Source: an uncultured Prevotella sp.
GTDB taxonomy: Bacteria; Bacteroidota; Bacteroidia; Bacteroidales; Bacteroidaceae
Assembly: GCA_937895845.1 (NCBI GenBank)
Contig: CALBLK010000046.1
Span: forward strand, 1 to 13,751
Length of the DNA: 13,751 bases
Direction: 5' to 3'
Shown here: piece after piece, positions 13,713 to 13,751 of the stretch
Numbering within the stretch: the first letter of the stretch is position 1
Layout of the letters: each line of letters starts with the position of its first letter
The notes under the pieces: model-generated
What the model saw: only the letters and a program-made list of their open reading frames with translations
The model's database searches: none
Told to the model about the DNA's origin: nothing
Made by a program: the position numbers and the translations under genes

Positions 13713-13751
13713 AGTTTCCCACCCCTCTGTTATCAGAGAGTGAGCACTATA

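Larger units (their letters stand above)
12173..13751 (+). mobile_element. Insertion sequence of the IS5/IS1182 kind, outer ends unresolved
   Basis: The element is defined by its single full-length DDE transposase. The coding part is clearly more GC-rich (many GCC, AAG, GAC and CGC codons) than the flanking genes and the AT-rich DNA just upstream, consistent with recent arrival from another genome. I could not find convincing terminal inverted repeats: the best pair is GGGTGTTAAA at 12208-12217 against the complement of 13717-13726, where about eight of ten bases agree. The window stops 39 bases after the transposase stop, so the right end may lie outside. The start given is only the promoter position. 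Confidence 0.5.

Noticed and set aside
12208..13726. GGGTGTTAAA at the left against the complement of TTTCCCACCC at the right as terminal inverted repeats
   Set aside because: Only about eight of ten bases agree, similarity does not extend outward, and no target duplication is visible on the two sides.

Overview
The window looks like chromosomal DNA of a Bacteroidales bacterium, most probably Prevotella or a close relative. The evidence is promoters of the Bacteroidetes type (TAnnTTTG at -7, in one case with TTTG 19 bases upstream), starts without strong Shine-Dalgarno sequences, a lipoprotein with an acidic stretch after its lipid-bearing Cys, a DUF4494 gene (a family I recall only from Bacteroidetes), and protein sequences close to remembered Bacteroides/Prevotella ones. 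No species can be named from the sequence alone.

Layout. (1) 2-2871, plus strand: the 3' third of purA, then hisS two bases later, then a secreted SGNH-type esterase of the rhamnogalacturonan acetylesterase kind, whose tail looks like the first ~58 residues of a pectin methylesterase. (2) 2899-3541: a strong Bacteroidetes promoter and a rubrerythrin with its rubredoxin domain at the N-terminus, followed by three hairpins, the last a likely terminator. (3) 3673-5133: a probably surface-exposed lipoprotein with a beta-helix-like body, convergent with cytidine deaminase (5147-5620, minus). (4) 5716-6657: a secreted glucosaminidase with two LysM repeats, divergent from cdd and convergent with a minus-strand pair, a class I aminotransferase (7933-9147) and a LolC/LolE/FtsX-type permease (6667-7911). 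(5) 9333-10571: a membrane-anchored kinase-like protein lacking the catalytic Asp residues, with a promoter almost touching its start codon. (6) 10604-11915: a structured leader, a DUF4494 protein, and the PLP-homeostasis protein YggS, probably one transcription unit. (7) 11916-12209: gene-free, AT-rich DNA with imperfect repeats. (8) 12234-13712: an intact IS5/IS1182-like DDE transposase, visibly more GC-rich than its neighbours; the outer end of the element is not resolved here.

Most of the window is housekeeping and cell-envelope biology: purine synthesis, tRNA charging, pyrimidine salvage, oxidative-stress defence, peptidoglycan turnover, envelope transport and vitamin B6 homeostasis. I see no CRISPR array, tRNA, rRNA, phage module or toxin-antitoxin pair. 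The least ordinary items are the pseudokinase and its near-leaderless promoter, the structured leader in front of the DUF4494 gene, and the esterase with a vestigial pectinesterase tail. Nothing visible amounts to a new multi-gene system.
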